A stretch of 64,000 bases of DNA from PALSA-693 sp963702305 (lineage in GTDB: Bacteria; Actinomycetota; Acidimicrobiia; Acidimicrobiales; Palsa-688). The DNA lies in the NCBI GenBank assembly GCA_963702305.1, contig CAVPBX010000003.1, positions 1-64,000 on the forward strand. The letters run 5' to 3'. Positions 42,643 to 51,681 of the stretch are shown here, one piece after another. The notes beneath the pieces were generated by a model. That model made no database searches. It was given only the letters and a program-made list of their open reading frames with translations, and was not told where the DNA came from. The first letter of the stretch is position 1, and every line of letters begins with the position of its first letter. Position numbers and translations under genes: made by a program.

Positions 42643-43710
42643 TCAGCCGAAGTGCACCCGGCGGCGGCCGGGGACCAATTCGCCGACGACCCGGGCGTCC
42701 CGACCGGCACCGGTCAGGATCTGGACCGCTTCGCCGGCGTCGCCCGGAGCCACGGCCACCACCATTCCGAGCCCCAGGTTGAACACCCGGGCCATCTCGT
42801 CGTCGTCCACCCCACCGGCGGCCTGGATCTCGGCGAAGATGCGGGGCCGGGGCCAACGGTCCGGATGGAACACCGCGTCGAGGTCGTCGGCCAGGACGCG
42901 GGGAACGTTGCCGGGGAGGCCGCCGCCGGTGACGTGGGCGATGGCGTGCACCTCGACCGCCTCCAGCAGGGCCAGGACCGCGGGGGTGTAGATCACCGAC
43001 GGCCGCAACAACTCGTCGGCCAGCGTCCAGGACCCGGCGCCCGGCCACGCCGGTCCGTCGAGCGGACGGCCCGCGACGTCGAGCAGGGCCCGGCGGGCGA
43101 GCGAGTACCCGTTGGAGCGCAGGCCGGGCGAGGCCAGGCCGATGAGGACATCGCCCGCGACGGTGCGGGCCGGGCCGTCGACGATGGCGTCGTGTTCGAC
43201 GATGCCCACCGCGAAACCGGCCACGTCCAGCTCGCCGGGGGCGAGCAGGCCGGGGTGCTCAGCGAGTTCGCCGCCGACGATGGCGCACCCGGCCGTGCGG
43301 CAGCCCGCCGCGATACCCGTCATCACCGCCCGGACCTGGACGGGGTCGACCCGCCCCAGCAGCTGGTAGTCGAGGAAAAAGAGGGGCCGGGCTCCGCAAC
43401 AGACCAGATCGTCGACACACATCGCCACCAGGTCGATCCCGACCGTGTCGAAGCGCCCGGTGGCCATCGCCACCGCCATCTTGGTGCCCACGCCGTCGGT
43501 ACTCGACACCAGCACCGGTCGGCGGTAGCCGGGCGGCAGCTCGAACAAGCCACCGAACCCCCCGATCCCGCCCAGCACACCGGGGCGGTCCGCGGTTGAC
43601 GCCACCAGCTCCCGCATGGCCTCCACGGCCCGGTCCGCAGCGTCGATGTCGACCCCGGCCGCGGCGTACGTGAGGCCGCGGGGTCCCGTCTTTTTCCGGG
43701 GGATCCTCAG
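42643..43710 (-). CDS. purM: Phosphoribosylformylglycinamidine cyclo-ligase
   Basis: AIR synthetase closes the imidazole ring using ATP. The product has LTYAAAGVDIDAADRAVEAM, PVLVSSTDGVGTKMAVAMAT, GIDLVAMCVDDLVCCGARPL, IVGGELAEHPGLL, ASPGLRSNGYSLARRALLDV and HVTGGGLPGNVPRVLADDLD. The length of about 355 residues is normal. No ATG, GTG or TTG occurs in frame between the purF stop and the conserved TYAAAGVDI. The best candidate is CTG at 43710 overlapping the purF stop as CTGA, otherwise a different rare codon. The gene is coupled to purF. Confidence 0.92.
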   Translation of the reverse strand: MRIPRKKTGPRGLTYAAAGVDIDAADRAVEAMRELVASTADRPGVLGGIGGFGGLFELPPGYRRPVLVSSTDGVGTKMAVAMATGRFDTVGIDLVAMCVDDLVCCGARPLFFLDYQLLGRVDPVQVRAVMTGIAAGCRTAGCAIVGGELAEHPGLLAPGELDVAGFAVGIVEHDAIVDGPARTVAGDVLIGLASPGLRSNGYSLARRALLDVAGRPLDGPAWPGAGSWTLADELLRPSVIYTPAVLALLEAVEVHAIAHVTGGGLPGNVPRVLADDLDAVFHPDRWPRPRIFAEIQAAGGVDDDEMARVFNLGLGMVVAVAPGDAGEAVQILTGAGRDARVVGELVPGRRRVHFG

Positions 43711-45188
43711 CCAACGGGCGCGATGACCGGCGACTCGCGGCCCAATGTCACCGGGACTTCGTCCGGGTAGGTACCGGTGAGGCAGGCGTCGCAGAAGCCG
43801 GCGCCGGGCGCGCCCGTCGCCTCTTTGAGGCCTTCGAGGCTGAGGTAGGCCAGGCTGTCGGCGCCCAGGTAGTCGCGGATCTCCCCCACCTCGAGGTTGG
43901 CCGCGATGAGCTCGGCCCGGGTCCCGGTGTCGAGTCCGTAGTAACACGGCCACCGGTAGGGCGGCGACGAGATCCGCAGGTGGACCTCGGCGGCCCCCGC
44001 TTCTCGCAGCACGCCCACCATGGCCCGGGTGGTGGTGCCCCGCACGATGGAGTCGTCGACGACCACCAGGCGCTGACCGGCGATGGCGCCGCGCAGGGGG
44101 TTGAGCTTGCGCCGCACCCCCTGGGCCCGCTGGGCCTGGTCCGGGACGATGAACGTCCGGCCGATGTACCGGTTCTTGACCAGCCCTTGCCCGTAGCGGA
44201 TGCCGCTGCGGCGGGCGTACCCCTCCGCCGCCGGCAGGCCCGAGTCGGGCACGCCCATCACCATATCGGCGACCGTCGGCGCCTGCTCGGCCAGCAGTTC
44301 GCCCATGCGGATGCGGGCGCTGTGCAGCTCCTGGCCGTAGAGGCGGCTGTCAGGGCGGGCCAGGTAGACGAACTCGAACAAGCACAGCTTGGGGTCGATC
44401 TGGGCGGCGGGCCAGGGCCGCAGCGAGCGGGGGCCGTCGGCGTCGATGACCAGCAACTCGCCGGGGTCGAGTTCGCGTACGAAGTGGGCGGCAGTGATAT
44501 CGAGCGCCGGCGTCTCCGACGCCAGGACCCACCCCTGGTCGAGCTTGCCCAGACAGAGCGGACGGAACCCGTGCGGGTCGCGCACCGCGATGAGCCGCTC
44601 GTGATCGAGCAGGACCAACGAGAACGCTCCTTCCAAGACCGGCAGGACGGCCAGGAGGGCCGCGACCAGGTCGACGTCGGGGTTGGCGTCGAGGTGGCGG
44701 ACGAGCAACTCCGCGATCAGATCGCTGTCGCTGGTCACCGTCCCCGGGAGCATCCCGATCTCGGCCGCCAGCTTCTCGGTGTTGGTCAGATTTCCGTTGT
44801 GACCGAGCGCGAACGCGATCGGGTCCGGCCGTCCGACCCCCGGTGTCGTCGGCGTGGACGTGCGGTACACCGGCTGGGCGTTGTGCCAGGTGGAGGTTCC
44901 GGTCGTCGAGTAGCGGGTGTGGCCGATGGCCATGTGGCCCTGGAGGCCCGCCAGGTTGCGCTCGTTGAAGACGTTGGTCACCAGGCCCATGTCCTTGACG
45001 ACCATCATCTCCTGGCCGTCGCTGACCGCCATCCCGGCCGATTCCTGGCCACGATGCTGCAGGGCGTACAACCCGTCGAAGGTGAGGTGGGCCACCTGGC
45101 TGCCCGGGGCGCGGACTCCGAAGACCCCGCACGCCTCCCGGGGGGCGTCGTGGATCACAGCCAGCTCGTCGGGGGGCACGCGCTCCAT
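43707..45188 (-). CDS. purF: Amidophosphoribosyltransferase
   Basis: This enzyme commits PRPP to purine synthesis with glutamine nitrogen. The 493-residue precursor begins with a propeptide ending before Cys in REACGVFGVRAPGS (about residue 20), the N-terminal nucleophile. The glutaminase domain contains HRGQESAGMAVSDG and GHNGNLTNTEKLAAEIGM. The PRPP site is LVVVDDSIVRGTTTRAMVGV. Cys in LCLFEFVYLA, RWPCYYG and the GFCDACLTG pair fit the 4Fe-4S ligands of the Bacillus-type enzyme. ATG at 45188 is preceded by GTGAGAGA. Confidence 0.94.
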   Translation of the reverse strand: MERVPPDELAVIHDAPREACGVFGVRAPGSQVAHLTFDGLYALQHRGQESAGMAVSDGQEMMVVKDMGLVTNVFNERNLAGLQGHMAIGHTRYSTTGTSTWHNAQPVYRTSTPTTPGVGRPDPIAFALGHNGNLTNTEKLAAEIGMLPGTVTSDSDLIAELLVRHLDANPDVDLVAALLAVLPVLEGAFSLVLLDHERLIAVRDPHGFRPLCLGKLDQGWVLASETPALDITAAHFVRELDPGELLVIDADGPRSLRPWPAAQIDPKLCLFEFVYLARPDSRLYGQELHSARIRMGELLAEQAPTVADMVMGVPDSGLPAAEGYARRSGIRYGQGLVKNRYIGRTFIVPDQAQRAQGVRRKLNPLRGAIAGQRLVVVDDSIVRGTTTRAMVGVLREAGAAEVHLRISSPPYRWPCYYGLDTGTRAELIAANLEVGEIRDYLGADSLAYLSLEGLKEATGAPGAGFCDACLTGTYPDEVPVTLGRESPVIAPVG

Positions 45189-45247
45189 TCTCTCACGCCG
45201 CGAGGTGATGGCGGCGGTCTCCCTCACGCCCGGTCCGGGGTCCGGGG

Positions 45248-47509
45248 TCACACCGGGGTGGGCACGTCGCCAGCGAGGACGCCCAGCCGCTGGGGGAGCG
45301 CACCCCGCCAGGCCTGGACGGCGTCGGTGAGCGAGAGATCGAGGAGTCCGTCGATCACCAGGCGGTCGCCGCCGGCCCGGCCCAGCCGAGCCCAGCGGAT
45401 ACCGGCGGCGGCGGCCCGGGCCTCGACCGCGGCCAGGCTGGCGGCCGGCACGCTCAGGACGACGCGGGAGGGCCCCTCCCCGAACAGGGCGTGGTGATCC
45501 GGGATCCCACCGACCTGGAATCCCACCTCGCCGCGGACGGCCATCTCGGCCAGGGCCACCCCGACGCCGCCGTCGGACACGTCGTGGACCCCGTCGACGA
45601 GGCGGACGTCCTCGCCGGCGGCGGCCGCACCGGCCAGTTCGGCCACCAGCGTCAACAGCTGCGCGTGGCGACCCAGGTCCAGGGCCGGCAGGCGGCCGCC
45701 CCGGTGGCCGTGCAGGTCGACGGCCCAGCGGGAACCGGCCAACGAGGTGTCCGCCTCCGTCCCGACCAGGAGGATGTGGCTGCCGGCGACCAGCCGGACG
45801 CCAGGGGCGGATCGTTCGAGCTGATCCACCAGGCCCAGCGTGCCCACGACGGGCGTGGGGTCGATGTCGCGGCCCCGGCTCTCGTTGTACAGGCTCACGT
45901 TGCCACCTACGACCGGCACCGACAGCGCCCGGCAGGCCTCCGCCATCCCGTCGATGGCCTCGGACAGCTGCCACATCACCTCGGGATGCTCCGGGTTGCC
46001 GAAGTTGAGACAGTTGACCAGCGCCACCGGGCGGGCCCCGACACACGCGACGTTGAGCGTCGACTCGGCGACCACCAGGGCGGTACCGGCGCGCGGGTCC
46101 AGCGAGCACCAGCGGGCGTTGCCGTCCGTCGACAACGCCAGACCCCGGCGCGGCTCGCCGGCCGGACTGGCCACGCCCGGGCCGGCGAGGCGCAGCAGGG
46201 CGGCGTCGCCCCCGGGCGCCTCAACTGTGTTGAGAAACAGTTGGTGATCGTATTGGCGGTACACCCACGAGGGGTCCTCGAGCAGCGCCAGCAGGTCCGT
46301 CCCGCAATCGTCGGGGGCCGGCAGCCGGCCCGGGTCGTCGGCCTGCCGGGTCGCCCGGTCCGCCGGCGGCGCCATCGGCCGGTGGTACAGCGGGGCGTCC
46401 TCGTGGAGCGTTACGGCTGGGACGTCAGCGAGCACCTCGCCGTCCCAGCCGTCGAGGATGCGGAGCCGGCCCGAGCCCGTCACCCGGCCGACGACGGTGG
46501 CGCGCACCTCCCACCGCCGGCACACCTCCAGCACCCGGTCCGCGGCCTCCGGCGTGACGATGGCCAGCATGCGCTCCTGGCTCTCGCTGGTCATCACCTC
46601 CCAGGGCTCCATGCCTGGTTCGCGGCGAGGGACGGCGCGCACGTCGACGTCCATGCCGACCCTGCCGCGCGACGCGGTCTCACTGGTGGCACAGGTCAAA
46701 CCGGCGCCTCCCAGGTCTTGAATTCCGATCACCAATGACTCGTCAAGAAGCTGTAGGCAGGCTTCGATGAGCCGCTTTTCCTCAAATGGGTCGCCCACTT
46801 GCACGTTGGGTCGCTTGGCTTCTTCGACCGCCGCGTCGGAACCAAATCCGGCGGATGCCAGGACGCTGACGCCGCCAATCCCGTCGCGCCCAGTGGTGCT
46901 GCCGAGTAACACCGCCAGATTTCCCTCACCCGATGCTTGGCCGAGCACGAGACGATCAATGGGTAACACGCCACAACACAACACGTTGACAAGCGGGTTG
47001 TCCGTGTAGCAATCGTCGAACATGATCTCCCCGCCGACCGTCGGCACTCCGACCGAATTTCCGTACCCCGAGATTCCCGCGATGACGCCGGTCGCGATCC
47101 AGCGCGAGCGGGGATCAGAAGGTGGACCAAAGCGCAATGGATCCATGAGGGCGATCGGGCGGGCTCCCATGGTGAAGATATCCCGGAGGATCCCACCGAC
47201 ACCCGTCGCCGCGCCCTGATAGGGCTCGATAGCCGAAGGGTGATTGTGGCTTTCGATCCGCAATGCGATCGCCAATCCGCCACCGGCGTCCACCACTCCG
47301 GCGTTCTCGCCGGGGCCTACCAGGACCTGCGCCCCTTCGCTCGGCAACCGCTTGAGATGAACCCGGCTGGACTTGTACGAGCAATGCTCACTCCACATGA
47401 CCGCATACATGGCCAGTTCGAGGTAATTGGGGTCCCGACCGAGCAACCGGACAATCGATTCGGCCTCGTCGTCGGTGAGCCCAAGGGCCCGATGGATATC
47501 GCCGTCCAT
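45248..47509 (-). CDS. purL: Phosphoribosylformylglycinamidine synthase subunit II
   Basis: Small-type PurL of 753 residues, which acts with PurQ and PurS to convert FGAR to FGAM using ATP and glutamine. Motifs are YAVMWSEHCSYKSSRVHLKR, ALRIESHNHPSAIEPYQGAA then TGVGGILRDIFTMGARPIAL, GIQDLGGAGLTCATSETASR and PVVGGNVSLYNESRGRDIDP. The N-terminal third (about 46720-47509) has visibly more A and T at third codon positions than the rest of the gene. The gene ends 60 nt before purF and is divergent from the hypothetical at 47577. Confidence 0.94.
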   Translation of the reverse strand: MDGDIHRALGLTDDEAESIVRLLGRDPNYLELAMYAVMWSEHCSYKSSRVHLKRLPSEGAQVLVGPGENAGVVDAGGGLAIALRIESHNHPSAIEPYQGAATGVGGILRDIFTMGARPIALMDPLRFGPPSDPRSRWIATGVIAGISGYGNSVGVPTVGGEIMFDDCYTDNPLVNVLCCGVLPIDRLVLGQASGEGNLAVLLGSTTGRDGIGGVSVLASAGFGSDAAVEEAKRPNVQVGDPFEEKRLIEACLQLLDESLVIGIQDLGGAGLTCATSETASRGRVGMDVDVRAVPRREPGMEPWEVMTSESQERMLAIVTPEAADRVLEVCRRWEVRATVVGRVTGSGRLRILDGWDGEVLADVPAVTLHEDAPLYHRPMAPPADRATRQADDPGRLPAPDDCGTDLLALLEDPSWVYRQYDHQLFLNTVEAPGGDAALLRLAGPGVASPAGEPRRGLALSTDGNARWCSLDPRAGTALVVAESTLNVACVGARPVALVNCLNFGNPEHPEVMWQLSEAIDGMAEACRALSVPVVGGNVSLYNESRGRDIDPTPVVGTLGLVDQLERSAPGVRLVAGSHILLVGTEADTSLAGSRWAVDLHGHRGGRLPALDLGRHAQLLTLVAELAGAAAAGEDVRLVDGVHDVSDGGVGVALAEMAVRGEVGFQVGGIPDHHALFGEGPSRVVLSVPAASLAAVEARAAAAGIRWARLGRAGGDRLVIDGLLDLSLTDAVQAWRGALPQRLGVLAGDVPTPV

Positions 47510-47576
47510 GACCCCGAAGCCTACCGGCCGCGTGCCATGTTGCTATCCGAACAAATGAATGTGCGATACTGACGCA

Positions 47577-48029
47577 ATGGCAACGAAAGCAACATCCCGA
47601 AAAGCGGCTGCACCGAAGGCCAAGCGAGTCAAGTCGACGATGTCGGTGGAACACAAGCAAGCTCTTGCGGTTGGTCGGGAAGAGAGTCGTGCGGTGCGTC
47701 GATACCTCGAAGCACTGGAGGCCCACAAGCCCAAGCGGGGGCGCAAACGGACGGCGGAAGGCATCCAATCCCGGCTGCGCCAGATCGATTCTCGGTTGCC
47801 GAATGCGGACGCTCTCTCCCGGGTGCACTTGGTGCAAGAGCGCATCAACCTGCAGACCGAACTGGCGTCGAGGGATGACACCGTTGACCTCAAATCGCTG
47901 GAAGACGCCTTCGTCGGCGCGGCGCGCGGTTACGGCGAGCGAAAGGGCCTGACCTACGCGGCGTGGCGGGCAGCCGGCGTGGATCCGACCATCCTGCGCC
48001 GGGCCGGCATTCCCCGCACCCGGAGCTAG
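47577..48029 (+). CDS. Conserved actinobacterial hypothetical protein
   Basis: The 150-residue protein starts with a Lys/Ala-rich tail (ATKATSRKAAAPKAKRVKST) followed by SVEHKQALAVGREESRAVRR, a helical region with HKPKRGRKRTAEGIQSRLRQ and a coiled coil through RVHLVQERINLQTELASRDD. It ends with YGERKGLTYAAWRAAGVDPT. The protein type recurs in Actinobacteria without assigned function; the basic N-terminus suggests nucleic acid binding. It lies between purL and purQ in the opposite orientation, with third-position usage less GC-biased than its neighbours. Confidence 0.75.
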   Translation: MATKATSRKAAAPKAKRVKSTMSVEHKQALAVGREESRAVRRYLEALEAHKPKRGRKRTAEGIQSRLRQIDSRLPNADALSRVHLVQERINLQTELASRDDTVDLKSLEDAFVGAARGYGERKGLTYAAWRAAGVDPTILRRAGIPRTRS

Positions 48030-48104
48030 GGCACCGGCGGAGCCGGGCGGTCCGGCCCTCGGGGCCGCAGGCTGGCGACCGCCCCTGCCGCCCTCCGCCC
48101 CTTC

Positions 48105-48794
48105 CTAGGCGGCGCTGGGCGTCCCGGTGGCACCGGCGGTCGCCAGCAGCGCGCCCAGGAGCACGAGCCCGTCGGTCGAGCCCAGCAGCGGGTCGCTGGC
48201 TCGTTCCGGGTGCGGCATGAGCCCGACGACGTTGCCGGCGCCGTTGCAGATTCCCGCGATGTCGTCGATCGAGCCGTTCGGGTTGTCGACGTACCGGAGC
48301 ACGATCCGCCCCTCGGCTCGCAGTTCGGCGAGGGTGCGGTCGTCGCAGGTGTAGTTGCCCTCGAAGTGGTTGATGGGGACGCGCAAGCGCGTCCCGATCG
48401 GCACCCGCTCGGTCAGGGCGCTGCGGTCACTGGCGACCTCGACGGCGACCGTCGTGCACAGGAAGGTCAGGCCGCGATTCTTCTGCAGGGCGCCCGGGAG
48501 CAGGTGGGCCTCGGTGAGGACCTGGAACCCATTGCAGATGCCGACGACCGGCCCGCCCCCGGCCGCAAAGTCGGCCACCGCGGCCATGATCGGCGAGAAG
48601 CGGGCGATGGCGCCGGGCCGGAGGTAGTCCCCATGGGCGAACCCGCCGGGCAACACCACCGCGTCCACCCCGTGGAGGCGGGAATCGGCGTGCCACACGA
48701 TCGACGCGTCGGCGCCCAGCCGGCCGAGGGCCTCCACCACGTCGTGCTCGCAGTTGGACCCAGGGAAGAGCACCACCCCGACGCGGGTGGTCAT
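48105..48794 (-). CDS. purQ: Phosphoribosylformylglycinamidine synthase subunit I (glutaminase)
   Basis: A class I amidotransferase of 229 residues that supplies ammonia to PurL. TRVGVVLFPGSNCEHDVVEA opens the protein. VVGICNGFQVLTEAHLLPGA has the nucleophilic Cys. NHFEGNYTCDD and VGLMPHPERASDPLLGSTDG supply the catalytic His and Glu. ATG at 48794 overlaps the purS stop (ATGA), so the pair is translationally coupled. Confidence 0.94.
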   Translation of the reverse strand: MTTRVGVVLFPGSNCEHDVVEALGRLGADASIVWHADSRLHGVDAVVLPGGFAHGDYLRPGAIARFSPIMAAVADFAAGGGPVVGICNGFQVLTEAHLLPGALQKNRGLTFLCTTVAVEVASDRSALTERVPIGTRLRVPINHFEGNYTCDDRTLAELRAEGRIVLRYVDNPNGSIDDIAGICNGAGNVVGLMPHPERASDPLLGSTDGLVLLGALLATAGATGTPSAA

Positions 48795-49048
48795 GCCACG
48801 GACTCCACCGTCACCGTCGAGTCCTCGATCACCGGATTGGTGAGCAGGCGGCGGCACAGCTCGTCGGCGTCGGCGCGCGCCGCCGTCTCGTCGGACGCGT
48901 CGACCACAAAACGGAAGGCCTTGCCGGTCCGCATCCCCGACACCCGGACGAAGCCCAGAGCCGGCAGGGCCCGCTCGATGGTGGCGCCCTGCGGGTCGGC
49001 GATCCCCGGTCGCAGCGACACCTCGACCAGGACCGAGAAGCGGGTCAC
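48791..49048 (-). CDS. purS: Phosphoribosylformylglycinamidine synthase subunit PurS
   Basis: An 85-residue accessory subunit that bridges PurL and PurQ: RFSVLVEVSLRPGIADPQGA then TIERALPALGFVRVSGMRTG and KAFRFVVDA. The GTG start at 49048 lies inside the purC stop (GTGA), and the stop overlaps purQ. The RPGIxDPQG motif is diagnostic. Confidence 0.93.
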   Translation of the reverse strand: MTRFSVLVEVSLRPGIADPQGATIERALPALGFVRVSGMRTGKAFRFVVDASDETAARADADELCRRLLTNPVIEDSTVTVESVA

Positions 49049-49941
49049 GTCCCAGCTCCGGGCCAGTCGGCGAACCGCCGGCCGGTCAGCCGCTCGTACG
49101 CGGCCACGTAGCGGTCCCGGGTGGCCTGCACGACCTCGGGAGGCAACGCCGGCGGGGGCGGCGTCTTCCCCCACCCGGTGGCCTCCAGCCAGTCGCGCAG
49201 AGGCTGCTTGTCGAACGCCGGCGGGGTCCGGCCCGGCTCCCACTGGTCGGCGGGCCAGAAGCGCGAGGAGTCGGGGGTGAGGACCTCGTCGCAGATCGCC
49301 AGCTGGCCGTCGATGACGCCCAGCTCGAACTTGGTGTCGGCGATGATGATGCCCCGGGCCGCGGCCAGCTCGGCCCCTTGCTGATAGGCCGTCAGGCTGA
49401 TGCGGCGAGCCTCCTCGGCCAGCTCGGCGCCGGCCAAGCCGGCCGCGGCCTCGAAGGAGATGTTTTCGTCGTGGCCGGCCGTGGCCTTGGTCGACGGGGT
49501 GAAGACCGGCTCGGGGAGCCGCTCGGATTGCCGCAACCCCGCGGGCAGGGGCTGGCCGTGCATGGTCTGTGACCGTTGGTACTCCGCCCAGGCGGAGCCG
49601 GATAGGTAGCCGCGGACGATGCATTCGATCGGCAGCATCTCGGCCCGCCGGACGACCATGACCCGGCCGTCCAGGCGGGCGGCGGCCGCGCCATCGGCGG
49701 CCGCGACCGCGGGAGGTACTTCGAGGCTGACCAGATGATTGGGCGCCACGCCGGCGAGGTGCTCCACCCAGAAGGCGGTGATGGCCGTGAGGACTCGGCC
49801 CTTGTCCGGGATGGGCTCCGCCATCACCACATCGAACGCCGACATGCGGTCGGACGTGACGAACAGCAGGTGCTTGTCGTCCAGTTCGTAGATGTCGCGC
49901 ACCTTGCCCGAGGCCAGGTGACGCAGGGGCACGTCACTCAT
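49045..49941 (-). CDS. purC: SAICAR synthetase
   Basis: This enzyme ligates aspartate to CAIR using ATP. The 298-residue product has LRHLASGKVRDIYELDDKHL, FVTSDRMSAFDVVMAEPIPD, PIECIVRGYLSGSAWAEYQR and ADTKFELGVIDGQLAICDEV. The KVRDIYE nucleotide motif and RGYLSGSAW are signatures. The family has short (about 240) and long (about 300) forms, and this is the long one. It overlaps purS and follows purE by 19 nt. Confidence 0.94.
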   Translation of the reverse strand: MSDVPLRHLASGKVRDIYELDDKHLLFVTSDRMSAFDVVMAEPIPDKGRVLTAITAFWVEHLAGVAPNHLVSLEVPPAVAAADGAAAARLDGRVMVVRRAEMLPIECIVRGYLSGSAWAEYQRSQTMHGQPLPAGLRQSERLPEPVFTPSTKATAGHDENISFEAAAGLAGAELAEEARRISLTAYQQGAELAAARGIIIADTKFELGVIDGQLAICDEVLTPDSSRFWPADQWEPGRTPPAFDKQPLRDWLEATGWGKTPPPPALPPEVVQATRDRYVAAYERLTGRRFADWPGAGT

Positions 49942-49960
49942 GCGCTCTCCTCTCCGCTCG

Positions 49961-50413
49961 CTACTTCAGCCATTGGGACCGGTATTCGGCGAGACGGGCG
50001 GCCAAGCCGTCGTCGCTCACCGCCAGGATCTCGACCGCGAGCAAGGCGGCGTTGACGGCGCCGTCGATGGCCACCGTCGCCACCGGTATTCCTCTCGGCA
50101 TCTGCACCGTCGAATAGAGAGCGTCGACGCCGCCAATGGCGCCACCCGAAACGGGAATCCCGATCACCGGCAGCGTGGTCTGGGCGGCCACCGCGCCAGC
50201 CAGATGGGCCGCCATACCGGCCGCGCAGATGAGGACGCCGTAACCGTCTGCGCGCGCTCCGGCCGCGAAGGCCGCCACCTGGGCGGGCGTCCGGTGGGCG
50301 GACATGACGTGTTCGGTGGTAGCCACCCCGAAGTCCCCCAGGGTGTCGAGGGCGGCTTCCAGTTTCGGTCGGTCGTTGGCCGAGCCCATCAGCAGGGCGA
50401 CCTTCTTGCTCAT
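49961..50413 (-). CDS. purE: N5-carboxyaminoimidazole ribonucleotide mutase
   Basis: A class I PurE of 150 residues: KKVALLMGSANDRPKLEAAL, TTEHVMSAHRTPAQVAAFAA with the active-site SAHRTP, and AGMAAHLAGAVAAQTTLPVI. It converts N5-CAIR to CAIR and normally works with PurK, which is not in this window. The start overlaps the purD stop (ATGA at 50410-50413). Confidence 0.94.
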   Translation of the reverse strand: MSKKVALLMGSANDRPKLEAALDTLGDFGVATTEHVMSAHRTPAQVAAFAAGARADGYGVLICAAGMAAHLAGAVAAQTTLPVIGIPVSGGAIGGVDALYSTVQMPRGIPVATVAIDGAVNAALLAVEILAVSDDGLAARLAEYRSQWLK

Positions 50414-51681
50414 GCCGCGTCGCCTTCCGAGGCGGCCCGCGCGATGTCCCGCCGGTAGGTCATGCCGGGCCAGGCCAGCCGGGCCACCCCTTCATAGGCG
50501 CGCTCGCGGGCGGCTGCGATGGTGGCGCCGGTGGCACCCACACCGAGGACCCGACCGCCGGCGGTCACCAGCCCGGCGCCAGCCCCGCCGGCCCCCACGC
50601 CGGCCGCATACAACTCGATGCCTTGCAGTTGTCGCACCTCCTCGATGCCGTCGATCCGTTGACCGAGCTGGGGAGCTTCGGGATAGCCCGGAGCGGCGAC
50701 GACGACACACACCGAGGCGTCCGGGGCGAACTCCGGAGGGCTCACGATATCGAGTTTTCCTGCGGCCGCGGCCGCCAGGGTGGCGGCCACGTCGCCCTGC
50801 CACCGGGGCAGCACCACCTGGGTCTCAGGATCGCCGAAGCGCACGTTGAACTCCAAGATCCGGGGGCCGTCGGGCGTCAGCATGAGGCCGGCGTACAGCA
50901 CGCCGCGGTAGTCGATGCCGCGGTCCCGGAGGGCAGCCAGGGTGGGGGTCACCGCCACCTTGAGCACCTCATCTACCACGCCGGGGCCGGCGCCCGGCAC
51001 GGGCGAGTACGCCCCCATGCCCCCGGTGTTGGGTCCGCGGTCGCCGTCGCCCGCCCGCTTGAAGTCCTGGGCCGGCGCCAGCGCCCACGCCCGCTCCCCG
51101 TCGCAAATCGCCATGACGGACACTTCCGGTCCGGTCAACGCCTCCTCGATCACCACCCGGCGGCCGGCGTCGCCGAAAGCGGCCCCCGACAGCTTGGCCG
51201 TGACGTCCGCGGCCGCGAGCGCCAGATCATCGGTCACCAACACGCCTTTGCCGGCCGCCAGCCCGTCGGTCTTGACCACCCACGGCCCGGGCAACGACCG
51301 CAGGAACTCGACGGCGGGCCCGGCAGCCGCGAACACCCCGTAGGCCGCGGTCGGCACGCCGGCCTCGGCCAGCACGTCCTTCATCCAGGCCTTCGAGCCC
51401 TCCAGGCGGGCCCCGGCCGCGCCGGGACCGAACACGGCCCGACCGGCCGCCCGCAACCGATCGGCGAGCCCGTCCACCAGCGGGACCTCCGGGCCGATCA
51501 CGTACAGGTCGGCGGCCACCGACTCGGGCGGCCCGGCGACGCAGCGGACCCCGAGCGCAGACATACCAGGGTTGCCGGGACATACCACCACATCCGCAGT
51601 GCGGGCCAGGGCGATGGCCAGGGCGTGTTCCCGGCCGCCGCTACCCACCACGCACACCCGGCTACCCCGGCCGTCCGGCAC
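50410..51681 (-). CDS. purD: Phosphoribosylamine-glycine ligase
   Basis: GAR synthetase joins phosphoribosylamine and glycine with ATP. The 423-residue ATP-grasp enzyme has RVCVVGSGGREHALAIALAR, EVPLVDGLADRLRAAGRAVF, WVVKTDGLAAGKGVLVTDDL, ALAPAQDFKRAGDGDRGPNT then GGMGAYSPVP, and ILEFNVRFGDPETQVVLPRW. The upstream purA stop at 51682 abuts its ATG with no gap. Confidence 0.94.
   Translation of the reverse strand: MPDGRGSRVCVVGSGGREHALAIALARTADVVVCPGNPGMSALGVRCVAGPPESVAADLYVIGPEVPLVDGLADRLRAAGRAVFGPGAAGARLEGSKAWMKDVLAEAGVPTAAYGVFAAAGPAVEFLRSLPGPWVVKTDGLAAGKGVLVTDDLALAAADVTAKLSGAAFGDAGRRVVIEEALTGPEVSVMAICDGERAWALAPAQDFKRAGDGDRGPNTGGMGAYSPVPGAGPGVVDEVLKVAVTPTLAALRDRGIDYRGVLYAGLMLTPDGPRILEFNVRFGDPETQVVLPRWQGDVAATLAAAAAGKLDIVSPPEFAPDASVCVVVAAPGYPEAPQLGQRIDGIEEVRQLQGIELYAAGVGAGGAGAGLVTAGGRVLGVGATGATIAAARERAYEGVARLAWPGMTYRRDIARAASEGDAA

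Noticed and set aside
48210..49280. 356-codon plus-strand frame across purQ-purS-purC
   Set aside because: It is antisense to three certain purine genes with overlapping starts and stops.
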